NCBI GenBank assembly: GCA_003161575.1
Contig: PMOE01000059.1
Coordinates: 89,524-153,523 of the forward strand
Source of the DNA: Acidimicrobiaceae bacterium
Lineage (GTDB): Bacteria > Actinomycetota > Acidimicrobiia > Acidimicrobiales > RAAP-2
Direction of reading: 5' to 3'
Length of the DNA: 64,000 nt
The translations under genes and the position numbers were made by a program. The notes below the pieces were generated by a model, which saw only the letters and a program-made list of their open reading frames with translations, made no database searches and was not told the DNA's origin. Below, one piece after another: positions 34,782 through 43,174 of this stretch. How positions within the stretch are numbered: the stretch's first letter is position 1; each line of letters opens with the position of its first letter.

Positions 34782-35520
34782 GGATCAAAGGACCGCCGCC
34801 GCCGCCCGCGAGAAGTTCGCGGAATTCGCCGGCAACCGGAGCCCGGCGTTACGCGCCGAACTCGTCACCGCTCACCTGGGTCTGGCCCACCAACTGGCCC
34901 GGCGCTTCACCAACCGGGGCGAGGCCTACGACGACCTGGTCCAGGTGGCCTCGATGGCCCTGGTCAAGTCGGTCGACCGATTCGACCCCGAGCGGGGGGT
35001 GGAGTTCAGCACCTTTGCCACCCGGACCATCATCGGCGAGCTGAAGCGACACTTCCGTGACCGCGGGTGGGCCGTGCGGGCACCCAGACGCATCCAAGAG
35101 CTCTACCTCGAACTCGGACACGCGGTCGACACACTCTCCCAGGAGCTGGGTCGCTCCCCGACGGTGGCCGAGCTTGCCGGCACAACCGGTGCCACCGAAG
35201 AAGCGGTCCTCGAAGCCCTCGAGGCCGGTCAGGGCTACCGCACGTCGTCCATCGACGTGACCGACCATCAAGATGAGTCGATGGCCGACCGACTCGGCAG
35301 CGTGGACACGAAGTACACGGGCGTCGACGACCGGTCGGTGCTGGCCCCGGCCCTCGCCAAGCTCCCCGAACGCGAACAGGTCATCCTCCAGATGCGTTTT
35401 GTCGACGGGCTCACCCAGTCCGAGATCGCCACCCGCATCGGAGTGAGTCAGATGCATGTGTCCCGGCTGCTCGCCTCCAGCCTCGATGCCCTGCGCCTGG
35501 CCTTCGCCGATCAGCCCTGA
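34774..35520 (+). CDS. RNA polymerase sigma factor, SigB/SigF/SigG family
   Basis: A 248-residue sigma-70 family protein with regions 2, 3 and 4. Region 2 contains AYDDLVQVASMALVKSVDRFDPERGVEFSTFA in essence (about residues 49-80), region 3 LELGHAVDTLSQELGRSPTVAELA, and region 4 LPEREQVILQMRFVDGLTQSEIA with the HTH GVSQMHVSRLL. This layout is that of group 3 stress and sporulation sigma factors controlled by RsbV/RsbW. ATG at 34774 lies in the end of the anti-sigma gene; longer upstream frames are the wrong frame of that gene. Confidence 0.93.
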   Translation: MARDQRTAAAAREKFAEFAGNRSPALRAELVTAHLGLAHQLARRFTNRGEAYDDLVQVASMALVKSVDRFDPERGVEFSTFATRTIIGELKRHFRDRGWAVRAPRRIQELYLELGHAVDTLSQELGRSPTVAELAGTTGATEEAVLEALEAGQGYRTSSIDVTDHQDESMADRLGSVDTKYTGVDDRSVLAPALAKLPEREQVILQMRFVDGLTQSEIATRIGVSQMHVSRLLASSLDALRLAFADQP

Positions 35521-35524
35521 ACGA

Positions 35525-35550
35525 GTTTGTCCGCAGCGCAACCGGGGTAT
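35525..35550 (+). promoter_or_regulatory. SigB/SigF-type promoter
   Basis: GTTT at 35525-35528, a 16-base spacer and GGGTAT at 35545-35550 match the general stress / SigF consensus (GTTT-N14-17-GGGTAT). It starts five bases after the sigma-factor stop codon and points to the small acidic gene at 35617. Confidence 0.65.
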
Positions 35551-35616
35551 CGAATAACCACAAAGACCATCGGTCGGACCGTCCGATGGTCGGAGCGAAC
35601 GAGGAGCACGACGAAG

Positions 35617-35841
35617 ATGCCAGAGCAGACGAGCCCGAGTGACAAGACCGTCGAGGCCGACGAGGCCGAGGCGAAGAGCGGGCACGACGCCGACCGCCCG
35701 CCGACCGCAGACGAAGAGGCGGCGGCCGACCGGGCCCTGAGTGACCCCGACCTCACCGGTGACCAGGCCGAGGTGGCCGAGCACTACCACGAGATGACCG
35801 AAAAGGGCGTCGCCGAGAAGGGCGAGGGCCGCATCTCCTGA
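35617..35841 (+). CDS. Small acidic conserved protein
   Basis: A 74-residue, very acidic, cysteine-free protein. It ends AEHYHEMTEKGVAEKGEGRIS and has DRPPTADEEAAADRAL in the middle, a pattern I recall in small uncharacterised actinobacterial proteins. It looks largely disordered. GAGGAGC upstream supports ATG at 35617. Directly behind a SigF-type promoter and next to the sigma operon, it is a likely stress-induced product; function is unknown. Confidence 0.75.
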   Translation: MPEQTSPSDKTVEADEAEAKSGHDADRPPTADEEAAADRALSDPDLTGDQAEVAEHYHEMTEKGVAEKGEGRIS

Positions 35842-35973
35842 TCAGCCCGCCGCTCGGAGCCGGGCGGCACCACCGGTCGTGCATCGCCGTGGCGGGCAGG
35901 TCGAACGGCGCAGGGTCACCTCCCCGGGTTCGAAAACACCGGTCCCGAAAAACGGAGAACCGGCAATCGCTGA

Positions 35974-37464
35974 TCAGGATTCGACGACGACGTCGCCCGG
36001 GGTCTTGTCTTCTCGCAGACCCCGCCACGACGGGTGCCGCAAGCGCCGCTCACCGGTCCACTCGGTGAACCGCACCTCGCCCACGAGCGCCGGCTCGGCC
36101 CAGCGCGCCCCGGCCACCTGGGCCTTCGGAAGGACGCCGGCAAAGGGGCTCGTGGTCTGCTCGAGCGAGGCGAGCCGGGACCCGAGGTCGTGGAGGGTCT
36201 CGTCGGTGAACCCGGTGCCGACCTTGCCGACGTAGCGCAGGCCCCCGACCTCGGGCAGGCCGAGCAGCAGTGCACCGATGTCCCCCGAGCGCGCGCCCTT
36301 CCCAGGTGTCCAGCCCCCGATCACCACCTCTTGGGTTCTGAAGTGCTTGACCTTCACCCAGGTTCCCGGACGCTGGCCGGGCCGGTACGGGCTGTCCCGG
36401 CGCTTGGCCACAACGCCCTCGAGGCCCTGGTCGACGGCGGCCCCGAACACGTCGGCTCCGGACGCGTCGACGAAGGCGGGGGGCGTGGCCCAGCTGGGCC
36501 CGGCGAGGTGCAAGGACTCGAGCCGGGCGCGGCGTTCGTCGTAGGAGAGCTCCAGGGTCGAGCGCCCGTCGAGGTGGAGGACGTCGAAGATCATGTAGCT
36601 GACGGGCACGGTGTCGGCCAGGCGCCGGGCCCGGGCGGCATCGGCGACGTGCATCCGCTGTTGGAGCAGCCGAAAGCTCGGTCGGCCCCCATCGTCGAGG
36701 GCCACGATCTCCCCGTCAACAACGGCCGGGTGCGATGCCAGGGCATCCCCGAGGCCCCGGAGTTCGGGATAGCTGACGGTGACGTCGAGGTCGTTGCGTG
36801 AGACGTAACGGACACGGCCGCCGTCCACGTACGCGACGGCCCGCACCCCGTCCCACTTCATCTCGTAGGCCAACCCGGCATCGCGCTCGGGAAGATCGCC
36901 CGGTCGGCAAAGCATGGGCCGGATCAGCTCGGGCAGCGGCTCGAACCCCTCGGGGGCCGCATCCATGCGGTGGATCATCCAACCGTCCGGTTTGGCTGAC
37001 CCAGGCCCCTTCTTGGTCCGAAAGAGGACATAGCGGCCCTCCACCTTTCCACCGTGCAGGACCACCATCACCTCGTGATCGCTCCACTTCTCACATTCAT
37101 AGGTCCCACGATCCGAAATGGTGACCGTGCCCCCGCCGTACTGGCCCTGGGGGATCTTTCCCTCGAAGGACCCGTACTCGAGCGGGTGGTCCTCGGTGTG
37201 GATGGCCAGGTGGTTGTGGTCCGGGTCGAGGGGCAGACCCTTCGGCAGGGCCCACGAGACGAGCACGCCGTCGCGCTCGAGACGGAAGTCCCAGTGAAGG
37301 GCCCGGGCATGGTGCTCTTGGATGACGAAGCGGTCGGGCCGCGACGGTGGCTTCGCAGAGGACTTCTTCGCCGCCGGCCTTCTCGCCTTGTCCTTGGGTA
37401 TCGGTTCGGGCGTCTTGGTCGGGTCTCGCTTGGAGCGGTAGGACTCGAGCTTGCCGGCACTCAC
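35974..37464 (-). CDS. ligD: ATP-dependent DNA ligase with 3'-phosphoesterase domain (LigD without polymerase)
   Basis: A 496-residue protein with two LigD modules. Residues 40-165 are the phosphoesterase domain, with HALHWDFRLE-type (ARALHWDFRLERDG) and HPLEYGSFEGKIPQGQYGGGTV motifs. Residues 195-490 are the ligase: the adenylated lysine is in YEMKWDGVRA, followed by a GRPSFRLLQQR stretch, VVDGEIVAL and EGVVAKRRDSPYRPG. In non-homologous end joining LigD works with Ku; no Ku gene is in this window. The primase-polymerase module of mycobacterial LigD is absent. GTG at 37464 begins the conserved part; a longer frame upstream looks noncoding. Confidence 0.9.
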   Translation of the reverse strand: MSAGKLESYRSKRDPTKTPEPIPKDKARRPAAKKSSAKPPSRPDRFVIQEHHARALHWDFRLERDGVLVSWALPKGLPLDPDHNHLAIHTEDHPLEYGSFEGKIPQGQYGGGTVTISDRGTYECEKWSDHEVMVVLHGGKVEGRYVLFRTKKGPGSAKPDGWMIHRMDAAPEGFEPLPELIRPMLCRPGDLPERDAGLAYEMKWDGVRAVAYVDGGRVRYVSRNDLDVTVSYPELRGLGDALASHPAVVDGEIVALDDGGRPSFRLLQQRMHVADAARARRLADTVPVSYMIFDVLHLDGRSTLELSYDERRARLESLHLAGPSWATPPAFVDASGADVFGAAVDQGLEGVVAKRRDSPYRPGQRPGTWVKVKHFRTQEVVIGGWTPGKGARSGDIGALLLGLPEVGGLRYVGKVGTGFTDETLHDLGSRLASLEQTTSPFAGVLPKAQVAGARWAEPALVGEVRFTEWTGERRLRHPSWRGLREDKTPGDVVVES

Positions 37465-37566
37465 CGGCGGCCGCCTCGTGGGTCGGGGATCCGGGCCAGC
37501 CGCACCGACTCGGACCGGGCGGTGCTCCAGCGGGCGGTGAGATACCCCTCCCCTGCCATCGCCGTC

Positions 37567-37797
37567 ATGGACGGCGTCGTGATGAACCGGCGGCCCCTTC
37601 GACAATCGAGGCGCCCTCGGTGGCCGCCAACGGTCGCGTTTCTCGCGGCCGGGGTCGGATTCGGCCTCATCGTCATCGATCGCCATCTTGCCGTGTCGAT
37701 CGCCTTGACGCTCATCACGCTGGGCTCTGTCGGCACGGTCTTCGGGCCCCACTGGTCGCCCCCATCCTGCGGGCCATCGGGGCGACCCGACCGCTGA
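37567..37797 (+). CDS. Possible small two-helix membrane protein
   Basis: An open frame of 76 codons with a basic N-terminus (NRRPLRQSRRPRW) followed by two hydrophobic stretches (about residues 21-38 and 44-62), divergent from ligD. The composition looks like a real small membrane protein, but there is no clear ribosome site and I recognise no family. Confidence 0.4.
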   Translation: MDGVVMNRRPLRQSRRPRWPPTVAFLAAGVGFGLIVIDRHLAVSIALTLITLGSVGTVFGPHWSPPSCGPSGRPDR

Positions 37798-37846
37798 GAC
37801 CTGGTCCTCGATAAGGTGGGGAGGAAGTCGACGAAGGGTGAGGGCC

Positions 37847-38116
37847 ATGGGAGAGAACTACGACACCGCCATGGGACTGCTCGGGGAGGCCGCCGATGCC
37901 CTTGATGCCGCGGCGACCGCCTGCGAGGACGAGGTCGACGCTTCGGACCTCTCCTCATTGGCCGACCGTATCCGCGGCTACCTGTCGACGAGCCGGCCGA
38001 CCACACCGCTCGGCATGCCCCGGATCACCTCCCCGGACAACCAGCTCTCCCACGACTCGGTCGTCGCCCGGTTCCAGGGCAGCAAACACCAGCACGTCCG
38101 TATCGTCTCGGACTGA
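37847..38116 (+). CDS. Hypothetical small soluble protein
   Basis: A protein of 89 residues without a family I can name. The first 45 residues are acidic and helical (MGENYDTAMGLLGEAADALD), the second half is polar (TPLGMPRITSPDNQLSHDS). AAGGGTGAGG before the ATG is a fair ribosome site, and TAAGGT at 37812-37817 could be its -10 element. GTG at 37838 is an alternative start. Confidence 0.5.
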   Translation: MGENYDTAMGLLGEAADALDAAATACEDEVDASDLSSLADRIRGYLSTSRPTTPLGMPRITSPDNQLSHDSVVARFQGSKHQHVRIVSD

Positions 38117-38226
38117 CTCCGACGCCGAACCGGACGAGCGGCAGGTGCCACGCCGCGGCCTCTACGTCGACCATCGGATCCGCGTTGTGATGTGCAGACC
38201 CGCGAATCGGCTGACCTGGCCCGAGT

Positions 38227-38232
38227 TAAGGT
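38227..38232 (+). promoter_or_regulatory. Candidate -10 for leaderless SRPBCC gene
   Basis: TAAGGT lies 7 nt before the ATG at 38240, with no ribosome site. Confidence 0.45.
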
Positions 38233-38239
38233 CAGCGAC

Positions 38240-38710
38240 ATGAGCGACAACGTGACGGCGCAACGCGAAATCGCGGCGACGCCCGAGGCGGTCTGGGCAC
38301 TGATCTCTGACGTGACGCGTATGGGAGAGTTCTCTCCCGAGAACGTCGGCTGTGAATGGATCGGTGATCGGCGTGAGCCTGTCGTGGGTGCGCGCTTTCG
38401 GGGGACGAACCGCAACGGCAAGCGACAGTGGAAGACGGCGTGTCGCGTCGTTCAATCCGAGCCCGCTCGCGTCTTCGCGTTCGAGGTGAAGGCCGCCGGA
38501 TTGCGCGTGGCGCGTTGGGAGTATCGAATCGATCCGACCGACGGTGACGGTTGTCGGGTGGCCGAGACGTGGGTCGATCAGCGGGGCAAGCTCGTGACCT
38601 GGCTCGGCGGCCCGGTCAGTGGCGTCCGAAACCGCGCGGACCATAACCGGACTGGCATCGTGACCACGCTTGCGCGGGTCGCTGCGGCAGCCGAACGACC
38701 GCCCGCGTAA
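38240..38710 (+). CDS. SRPBCC (START-like) family protein
   Basis: A 156-residue protein of the SRPBCC / polyketide cyclase-like fold: a N-terminal strand with EIAATPEAVWALISDVTRMGEFSPEN (typical helix-grip start), GARFRGTNRNGKRQWKTACRV in the middle, and a C-terminal long helix. Such proteins bind hydrophobic small molecules in a deep cavity. The ligand cannot be told. Monocistronic by position. Confidence 0.83.
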   Translation: MSDNVTAQREIAATPEAVWALISDVTRMGEFSPENVGCEWIGDRREPVVGARFRGTNRNGKRQWKTACRVVQSEPARVFAFEVKAAGLRVARWEYRIDPTDGDGCRVAETWVDQRGKLVTWLGGPVSGVRNRADHNRTGIVTTLARVAAAAERPPA

Positions 38711-39050
38711 TTCATCGAGCCGGTGATCACACCGGCGCTCTCGTCACAGACGGGCCTACCCCTGGTCACGGTTCGCGATGTCTCAGAACCCCGCAGTGAA
38801 GCCATCGCGCCGGGGGCCCACCCTCGGATCCGCCCGTCTGGGTTTCCTCCCTCGAGGCGCCAGCTCGGCCCCGCCGTCTTCGAGTTGGCTCGGCCACCTG
38901 AGTGGAGACGTGGGCCCGTCCTCCCTGGTCGGCGGGTGACCCGGGGCCGGGGAGGACCACGGCCTGCGGGAGGTCGGTCGGCGGGAGGGGACCGTCTGCG
39001 GGGGGATCCGCCCGCTCCGCAGCGTTGGTGCCCTGGGTTAAGGTGCAAGG
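38711..39050. other. Intergenic region without a supported gene
   Basis: A 340-base gap of high GC between the SRPBCC and desaturase genes. Open frames on both strands are low-complexity, rich in Arg, Pro and Gly, and show no family. Only the promoter-like TAAGGT at its right end is interpretable. Confidence 0.55.
39039..39044 (+). promoter_or_regulatory. Candidate -10 for leaderless desaturase gene
   Basis: TAAGGT lies 6 nt before the GTG at 39051, the same hexamer and spacing class as the SRPBCC gene. Confidence 0.45.
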
Positions 39051-39788
39051 GTGCCCGCGGTCCTAGAGGCCGTCCTTATCGGGCTGCTCACCTCCCAGTT
39101 CGCCTTCGTGGTGACCACGGTGTACCTGCACCGAGCACTCGCCCACCGGGCCATCACCTTGAAGCCGCCCATTGCCTTCGCCTGCCGGGTCGTCATCTGG
39201 ATCGCGACGGGGACCCGGCCTCGCCAGTGGGTTGCTGTGCACCGCAAGCATCACGCCTATACCGACAAGGAGGGCGATCCCCACTCCCCGGTCGTCTTCG
39301 GCTACCCGCTGGTCCAGTTCGGCAACGCCATTCTCTACCGCAAGGTCGCCCGGAACCCGGTCGCCGTCTCCCGATACGCCCGCGACCTCCCCGGCGACCG
39401 CTGGGACAAGGTGCTGTTCGATCACGCCCTGCTCGGGCTGGGCATCGGCGTGGCGATACTGGTGGCGGTGCTCGGGTGGGAGATGGCGCTGATCGCCGCC
39501 ACCGTCCACGCATCGCTGTACCTCCTCGGCGGTGGCGCCATCAACGCTATCGGGCACAAGTGGGGGAAGCGCCCGCACGACAACCTGGCCACCAACAACC
39601 AATGGCTGGCGTGGTGCGTAGCGGGGGAAGGGTTGCACAACAACCACCACGCGGCCACGACGTCGGGTCGGTTGTCGATGGCCAAAGGGGAGTTCGACCC
39701 CGGTTGGTGGGCCGTCCGCGTCCTCGTACTGCTGCGCTGGGCCACCGTCCGCCACGATAAGCCCGTGCGCAAGCCCGCTCGGGTGTGA
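39051..39788 (+). CDS. Acyl-CoA / fatty acid desaturase, membrane type
   Basis: A 245-residue di-iron membrane desaturase. All three histidine boxes are visible: HRALAH (about residues 27-32), HRKHH (about 64-68) and HNNHH (about 198-202), with NxxxW in GHKWGKRP. Hydrophobic segments lie between the first two boxes and between the second and third. It introduces a cis double bond (usually delta-9) in a fatty acyl chain using an electron donor. It is shorter than the 300 residues or more of DesA3-like proteins, as some bacterial members are. Confidence 0.88.
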   Translation: MPAVLEAVLIGLLTSQFAFVVTTVYLHRALAHRAITLKPPIAFACRVVIWIATGTRPRQWVAVHRKHHAYTDKEGDPHSPVVFGYPLVQFGNAILYRKVARNPVAVSRYARDLPGDRWDKVLFDHALLGLGIGVAILVAVLGWEMALIAATVHASLYLLGGGAINAIGHKWGKRPHDNLATNNQWLAWCVAGEGLHNNHHAATTSGRLSMAKGEFDPGWWAVRVLVLLRWATVRHDKPVRKPARV

Positions 39789-39915
39789 TTCGCCGTCTCT
39801 GTGAGCCTGGCAACGCCATGGTGACCGGCACTGCGATGGGCGGCGACACGGTCACCATCGGCCATCGCCCGGTCGCCGAAGCGCTGCCGGAGAGCTAGTT
39901 CCGCCGGTCATCGCG

Positions 39916-40487
39916 GTGATCGTCGGGACCATCCGACCCGGCCGCTTCTCGGAATACCCGGTTGCGTGGTTGACCGATCGTCTCGGGCGCCGCGACGACC
40001 TAAACCTTGAGATCGTGGACCTCCGGGACCATCCTCTCCCGCTGTTCGACCAGGCCACCCCGCTCGCTCGCTGCGGGACTACCCCAATGCGACAGTGGCG
40101 CGCCTCGGTGAAACCATCGACCGGGCCGACGGCTACATCATCATCACGAGTGAGTACATCCACGGGTGTCCGGCGTCGCTCAAGAACGCCATGGACCACC
40201 TGTTCGTCGAGTTCAATCGCAAGCCGGTGGCCTTCGTCGGCTACGGCAACGTCGGTGGGGCGCGGGCCATCGAGCAGTTGCGATTGGTCGCGGTGGAATT
40301 CGAAATGGCTCCCCTGCGCCACGCCATCCACATCATGGCGGACCTGATGATCCCCGCCATGAAGGCCGACCCGTTCTCCCCGGAGGTCTTCGCCTCTTTG
40401 GACCGACGTCTTGAGACGATGGTCGTGGACCTTTTGTGGTGGACAACGACGCTCGCCGCCGGACGCACAACGCCACTTTCGGACTAG
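39916..40487 (+). pseudogene. NADPH-dependent FMN reductase, frameshifted
   Basis: Two frames together encode one flavodoxin-like reductase. The first (from GTG 39916) gives IVGTIRPGRFSEYPVAWL and LEIVDLRDHPLPLFDQATPLA. The second (to 40487) continues with SLRDYPNATVARLGETI, then DGYIIITSEYIHGCPASLKN, the FMN-binding segment of the family. The break falls in a short GCTC repeat at 40061-40073; adding one GCTC unit would restore a continuous protein of about 191 residues. Either the gene is inactivated by slippage or this is a sequencing error. Confidence 0.75.
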
Positions 40488-40515
40488 GACCCGTGGCTGG
40501 CGATCGAAGGCTCCG

Positions 40516-42729
40516 CTACCGCGGTTGCTCCCCGCCGATGGCCACCTGCACCGCGATCCCGGTATCGCAGGCATGGCGGGCGACGCGCAGCTCGTAGATC
40601 CCCGGTCGGACCGTCATCGAATGAGCGACCGTGTCGCGTTCGGAAAGGACGCTGGTCGCCATGCCCAGATCGATCGACGCGGTCTCGCCCGCTTCGAGAT
40701 CGACCCGCTCGAAGCCGACCAGTCGGGCCGGCCGATTCGAGTCCAGGCGGCGCGCGTACACCTGCACCACGTCGGTCCCCCGCCGCTCGCCGGAGTTGCG
40801 AAGCGAGGCAGTCACCGTGATCTCGTCGCCCTCCAGGTCGGCCCCGGCCGATTCGAGGGAAAACGTCGTGTAGCTCAGACCGAACCCGAAGGGGTACGCC
40901 GGCGCGGTCCCGTGCCTTGCCAGGTGCCAGTAGCCGTGCCACGCGTCGTAGGTGAAGGCCTCGGCGTCGGCCGCAAATGCCGGGAGGTCGGACTCCTTTT
41001 TCGCCATGCTGAACGGGAGCCTCCCGGCGGCGTCCACCTTGCCGGCCAGCACGTCGGCCAACCCGTGGCCGCCTTCCATCCCGGCGTACCACGATTGGAC
41101 GATCGCCGGGACGGCGACGTCCCACTCCGAGATCACCACCGCGCTGCCCGCCACCACGACCACCACGGTGCGGGGGTTTGCCACCGAGACCGCCCCGATG
41201 AGGGCGACATCGTCATCGTGCAGGCGCAATGAACGGCGGTCACCTCCGGTGGCGAATCCCCCGGTGGCCGCCCTCGGCGCCGCGTGCGCCGGTGGTTCGA
41301 TCAACCGTTCGGTGGCGATCTCAGCGGTGAAGCGCTCGACCAACGCCGGGTCGTCGGGGCCGGGGAACAGATGGGTCAGTTTGGCGGCCGCGGTGTCACC
41401 GAAAAACTCACCTTCGTCGCGGCGCGTGTAACCCACCACGATCACGGCGAAGTCCGCCGCCGCGGCCGCGATCGCCGCCGTCCGTAGGTCCCGCCCGTCG
41501 TCAATGGTCACCGTGCCCTCCGGCAGCGCCGAGCGGAGGCCGTCGGCAACCGTCACCGCGTCGGGGGCCCACACGTCGCTCGATCCGCCGTCTCCCAGGT
41601 TGACCGCGGTCGCCAAAGTCCCGAGCAGGGCGATCGAGGATCCCGACGACAGGTCCAATGGCAACACGGGCGCTCCGTCCACCGGCTCGTTGCGCAACAA
41701 GACGACCGCCTTGGCCGCCGCTTCCCTCGCCAGTGCCCGGTGGGCGCCACTGGCCAGCACGTCTCTGCGGGGCACCGGCCTACTCAGGACCTCGTCGAAG
41801 CGCATCCGAGTGGTCACGACCCGCTCGACCGCCTGATCCACCTCGCTCCACGACACGGCGCCGTCGTCGAGGGCCGCAGCGAGGTGCCCGGCGCGGATCA
41901 TCCGATAGGGCATCTCCACATCGAGTCCGGCGTGCAGCGAACGGGCCGCGTCTCGGACCCCGAGGATCCAGTCACTGATCACGAAGCCTTCGAATCCCCA
42001 TTCGCCGCGCAGCACGTCGGTCAGAAGCGCCCGGTTGTCCCCGCACCACTCGCCGTTGACACTGTTGTAGGCGCTCATGACCACGGCCACGCCCTCGTCG
42101 ATGATGCGCTTGAAGTGGGGGAGGTACACCTCGTGCAGGGCTGCCTCATCGATGGTGATATCGACCTCGAACCGGGCATTCTCCATGGAGTTGCAGGCGA
42201 AATGCTTGACGCAGGCCATGGCATGACGCTGCACGCCCCGCGTCAGGGCAGCACCCATCTCGCCGACATGGTGGGGATCTTCGCCGTAGGTCTCCTGGGC
42301 CCTCCCCCACGCGGGGTGCCGGAGAACATTGACGCACACCCCGCCATAGAGGTCTGCGCCGACGGCGCGCAATTCCCGGCCGATCGCGTCACCGATGCGC
42401 TCTTCGAGGTCGACATCCCAGGTGGCACCCCGGGCCATGCTCACCGGGAAGCAGGTCGCCTGGTCGACGACCACTCCTCGTGGACCGTCGGAGAACGAAA
42501 ACCCGGCAAATCCCAGTCGCTCCAGGTGGGCGGCCCGAAAGGGGCTCTTGTGATAACCGGCCTCTCCGAGGTAGGCGAGGCCGGCCCAGAACGGCGCATC
42601 GCCGTCCAGGCACCAGAGCTTCTCGTCGTTGCTCATCGAGGCAACCAACGCTCGGGCCTTCTGGGTGGCTCCCCCGGTAACCCCATCGGGGGGTCCATCG
42701 ATGGATTGGGCGCTCGGTCCGGTCGTCAC
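40516..42729 (-). CDS. Glycoside hydrolase family 3 beta-glucosidase-like
   Basis: About 737 residues with the three-domain GH3 plan. The (beta/alpha)8 domain contains KHFACNSMEN and the nucleophile aspartate in GFVISDW, followed by a GLDVEMPYR site. The middle alpha/beta sandwich includes EAAAKAVVLLRNE and the last domain is a fibronectin III-like fold (GTDVVQVYARR). There is no signal peptide, so it probably works on imported oligosaccharides. Substrate (beta-glucoside, xyloside or other) is not determinable. The start is uncertain: GTG 42729 used; the frame is open to 42825. Confidence 0.9.
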   Translation of the reverse strand: MTTGPSAQSIDGPPDGVTGGATQKARALVASMSNDEKLWCLDGDAPFWAGLAYLGEAGYHKSPFRAAHLERLGFAGFSFSDGPRGVVVDQATCFPVSMARGATWDVDLEERIGDAIGRELRAVGADLYGGVCVNVLRHPAWGRAQETYGEDPHHVGEMGAALTRGVQRHAMACVKHFACNSMENARFEVDITIDEAALHEVYLPHFKRIIDEGVAVVMSAYNSVNGEWCGDNRALLTDVLRGEWGFEGFVISDWILGVRDAARSLHAGLDVEMPYRMIRAGHLAAALDDGAVSWSEVDQAVERVVTTRMRFDEVLSRPVPRRDVLASGAHRALAREAAAKAVVLLRNEPVDGAPVLPLDLSSGSSIALLGTLATAVNLGDGGSSDVWAPDAVTVADGLRSALPEGTVTIDDGRDLRTAAIAAAAADFAVIVVGYTRRDEGEFFGDTAAAKLTHLFPGPDDPALVERFTAEIATERLIEPPAHAAPRAATGGFATGGDRRSLRLHDDDVALIGAVSVANPRTVVVVVAGSAVVISEWDVAVPAIVQSWYAGMEGGHGLADVLAGKVDAAGRLPFSMAKKESDLPAFAADAEAFTYDAWHGYWHLARHGTAPAYPFGFGLSYTTFSLESAGADLEGDEITVTASLRNSGERRGTDVVQVYARRLDSNRPARLVGFERVDLEAGETASIDLGMATSVLSERDTVAHSMTVRPGIYELRVARHACDTGIAVQVAIGGEQPR

Positions 42730-43174
42730 CGGCTCATTCTTCCAGCCGGTCGTCGTCACCGCGCCCGGCGGAACTCGTGCCACGAGAGGGAAAAGCCCGT
42801 GTGGGCGCACCGCGTCGGTCGCCACTGTCGAAAGGCGGCGTCCGGCGCGTCGCCTCCCGTCCCTGCCGGCGCAGCGGTCAGGGACGCGGTTGCAGCTCGA
42901 TGTGTTGCAGTTCGATCATCAGCGGGATCAGGAAGCCGATGTAGGCGCTGGTGAGCGCGCCATCGGCGGCCGAGGTGCCCCGATCAGCGGAACGGACCGG
43001 CACCCTGGAGCGAAGGGCGCGCGATCTCGACCGACGCGACCGGGACTCGCAGCCCGACCGTTCCGACGCATCTGCCCACAGACCGCTCGGCCACAGCACC
43101 GGCGGCCGGCGCGATCCCGAGAACAGGCCCACCACAACAGGTGCCGCACATCGGCACCGCCGAGGAACCCAACG
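42730..43174. other. Intergenic region without a supported gene
   Basis: A gap of about 445 bases between the divergent GH3 and ArdC-like genes. Long open frames cross it on both strands but are only extensions of those genes. I see no RNA or repeat. Confidence 0.5.

Noticed and set aside
42629..43174. A long N-terminal extension of the ArdC-like protein
   Set aside because: The extension lacks a family pattern and overlaps the divergent GH3 gene; GAGGAA and ATG at 43175 fit the conserved start.
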